Assembly (NCBI RefSeq): GCF_000369525.1
Contig: NZ_KB850072.1
Span: 1,052,760-1,116,759 of the forward strand
DNA: 64,000 nt
Reading direction: 5' to 3'
DNA from: Acinetobacter higginsii
GTDB lineage: Bacteria > Pseudomonadota > Gammaproteobacteria > Pseudomonadales > Moraxellaceae
A model generated the notes under the pieces. The model did not search any database. It was not told the DNA's origin and saw nothing but the letters and a program-made list of their open reading frames with translations. Both the position numbers and the translations under genes were made by a program. This document shows, piece after piece, positions 62,966 to 64,000 of this stretch (the first letter of the stretch is position 1; each line of letters begins with the position of its first letter).

Positions 62966-63259
62966 TTAATTTAGACCCACAGATAAGCCAAACAATATGC
63001 CGGTCAAAACCAGACTGATTAAGCTGAGTTTCCACAGTGAATGTGCACAAAAACTCATAATGATAAAGGCCAGATAAAAGAGAATTGAAATAAATGCTGC
63101 AAGGTAAATAGCCTCTGCCTTGTCTAATAAATGGCTAAACAATGAACCGAGTCCAAGGCTCAAATACATCATGCACACGTAGCCAAGAACAAAGCTCAGT
63201 ACAAAGCGATAGAAAATGCTCAGTCGGTAGACAAGCGAAATAGATGCAAATTTAGCCAT
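62966..63259 (-). CDS. DUF3649-like small membrane protein
   Basis: A 97-residue protein with three membrane segments, matching DUF3649 in size, topology and place next to PepSY. First gene of the three-gene operon; its stop is 2 bases before the PepSY start. A Fur-like site lies about 43 bases upstream. Confidence 0.65.
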   Translation of the reverse strand: MAKFASISLVYRLSIFYRFVLSFVLGYVCMMYLSLGLGSLFSHLLDKAEAIYLAAFISILFYLAFIIMSFCAHSLWKLSLISLVLTGILFGLSVGLN

Positions 63260-63301
63260 AAAGGGTCTTGAAGCAAAAGGAGGGAGAAATAAATCACATA
63301 T

Positions 63302-63320
63302 GGAAATGATTCTTGTTTAT
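63302..63320 (-). promoter_or_regulatory. Fur-like site of the DUF3649-PepSY-DUF3325 operon
   Basis: On the minus strand ATAAACAAGAATCATTTCC matches 13 of 19 positions of a Fur-type sequence (variant GATAATGAGAATCATTTTC), with one half (GAATCATTT) exact. Confidence 0.5.
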
Positions 63321-63507
63321 ATTAAATCTTAGCAGAATTTCAATCAATTCTTCATCCATCGTAAATCTAGATTGTATTTTAAATAATAAATGTCATCTTA
63401 GATCAGAACTAATGTTCACCAATCATGAACAATTTGCGCGGTATAGGGTGATTCGATGTAAAATCATTCTGTTAGAATCATTTAAACATTTCTGTGGGGC
63501 GTGGGTC

Positions 63508-64000
63508 TTGTTAAAGCAAAAACTAAAAATTGGTATCGTGGTGGGAGAAGTTTCTGGAGATACTCTAGGAGTGAAACTCATGCGCAGTTTTCGCGAACAA
63601 GGCATCGATGCTGAATTTGAAGGGATTGGTGGTCCACAAATGATTGCTGAAGGATTTCACAGTTATTATCCGATGGAAATTCTTTCAGTGATGGGAATTG
63701 TTGAAGTCCTTAAAGATTTAAAAAAACTGTTTGCTGTGCGTGACGGTTTAGTTGAACGCTGGACAGAGCATCCCGTTGATATCTTTATTGGTATTGATGC
63801 ACCCGATTTTAATTTACGCCTCTCTAAAACTATTAAAGAAAAACAGTTACCGATAAAAACCGTGCAATATGTCAGCCCATCGGTATGGGCATGGCGTCAA
63901 GGTCGTGTTCATGGCATTAAACGCAGTATCGATTTGGTTCTATGTTTATTTCCATTTGAAAAAACCTTTTATGAAAATTATGAGGTTGCCGCTGCCTTTG
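63508..64000 (+). CDS. lpxB: Lipid-A-disaccharide synthase LpxB (3' end missing)
   Basis: N-terminal 164 residues of LpxB, the glycosyltransferase that makes the lipid A disaccharide. KIGIVVGEVSGDTLG near the start, GIGGPQMIAEGF, LSVMGIVEVL and FIGIDAPDFNLRL are family marks. The start is read as TTG 63508, behind a G-rich ribosome site (GGGGCGTGGG); there is no ATG nearby in frame, and a GTG at 63448 would add 20 residues that do not fit. The gene runs off the window. Confidence 0.9.
   Translation, partial: MLKQKLKIGIVVGEVSGDTLGVKLMRSFREQGIDAEFEGIGGPQMIAEGFHSYYPMEILSVMGIVEVLKDLKKLFAVRDGLVERWTEHPVDIFIGIDAPDFNLRLSKTIKEKQLPIKTVQYVSPSVWAWRQGRVHGIKRSIDLVLCLFPFEKTFYENYEVAAAF

Noticed and set aside
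63448..63507. LpxB start at GTG 63448
   Set aside because: The added 20 residues (including RCKIILLE and FKHFCG) do not resemble the LpxB N-terminus, and the G-rich site lies just before TTG 63508.

Overview
The window looks like a chromosomal segment of an Acinetobacter species. The evidence is the moderately AT-rich coding sequence, an AlkR/AlkM alkane hydroxylase pair, PobR/PobA, a complete paa cluster, an acinetoferrin-type siderophore locus, and a two-domain HAD phosphatase/mannitol-1-phosphate dehydrogenase (MtlD) of the kind known from this genus. I see no insertion sequences, prophage genes, CRISPR arrays, rRNA or tRNA genes. Both edges cut a gene: lpxA on the left (5' end missing) and lpxB on the right (3' end missing).

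Layout. 0-4.6 kb: lpxA end, divergent alkR/alkM, glutathione reductase. 4.6-10.3 kb: a histidine kinase/response regulator pair facing a dsbD - Lgt/TlpA fusion - dsbG-type operon, with a response-regulator-type direct repeat in the shared promoter. 10.3-12.9 kb: two acyl-CoA dehydrogenases in one operon; the upstream one has lost the usual catalytic and flavin-site residues. 13-26.8 kb: phenylacetate catabolism, with paaZ and a DUF1330 gene leftward and paaABCDEFGHJK-paaX-paaY rightward. 27-30.7 kb: an aromatic aldehyde dehydrogenase and divergent pobR/pobA with a clear palindromic operator. 30.7-33.2 kb: ABC1/UbiB-type kinase, an orphan small ORF bracketed by a perfect 14-bp direct repeat, and ybaK. 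33.2-44.5 kb: Fur-controlled siderophore locus acbABCD-actBCAD (biosynthesis, import permease, receptor, exporter). 44.6-46.8 kb: mtlD with an inverted repeat in its leader. 46.8-52.2 kb: cobalamin nucleotide-loop genes cobU, cobT, cobC and cobS, interrupted by a MINPP-like phosphatase lipoprotein. 52.3-56.5 kb: leftward DUF2946 - TonB receptor - PepSY operon. 56.5-60.3 kb: AraC regulator, LysE exporter, aroG and a TauE-type permease. 60.4-63.3 kb: two small His/Cys-rich exported proteins and a DUF3649 - PepSY - DUF3325 membrane operon behind a Fur-like site. 63.5 kb to the end: start of lpxB.

How the parts work together. The aromatic block takes phenylacetate to acetyl-CoA and succinyl-CoA, and 4-hydroxybenzoate to protocatechuate; the aldehyde dehydrogenase between them probably supplies a benzoate-type acid. 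The siderophore block carries synthesis, export, outer-membrane uptake and inner-membrane import. The two PepSY operons are probably accessory metal uptake or reduction systems. The dsb block looks like a periplasmic thiol-redox module under its own two-component control.

Most start codons were chosen from Shine-Dalgarno spacing and family length. Family assignments rest on motifs read by eye; no database search was run.
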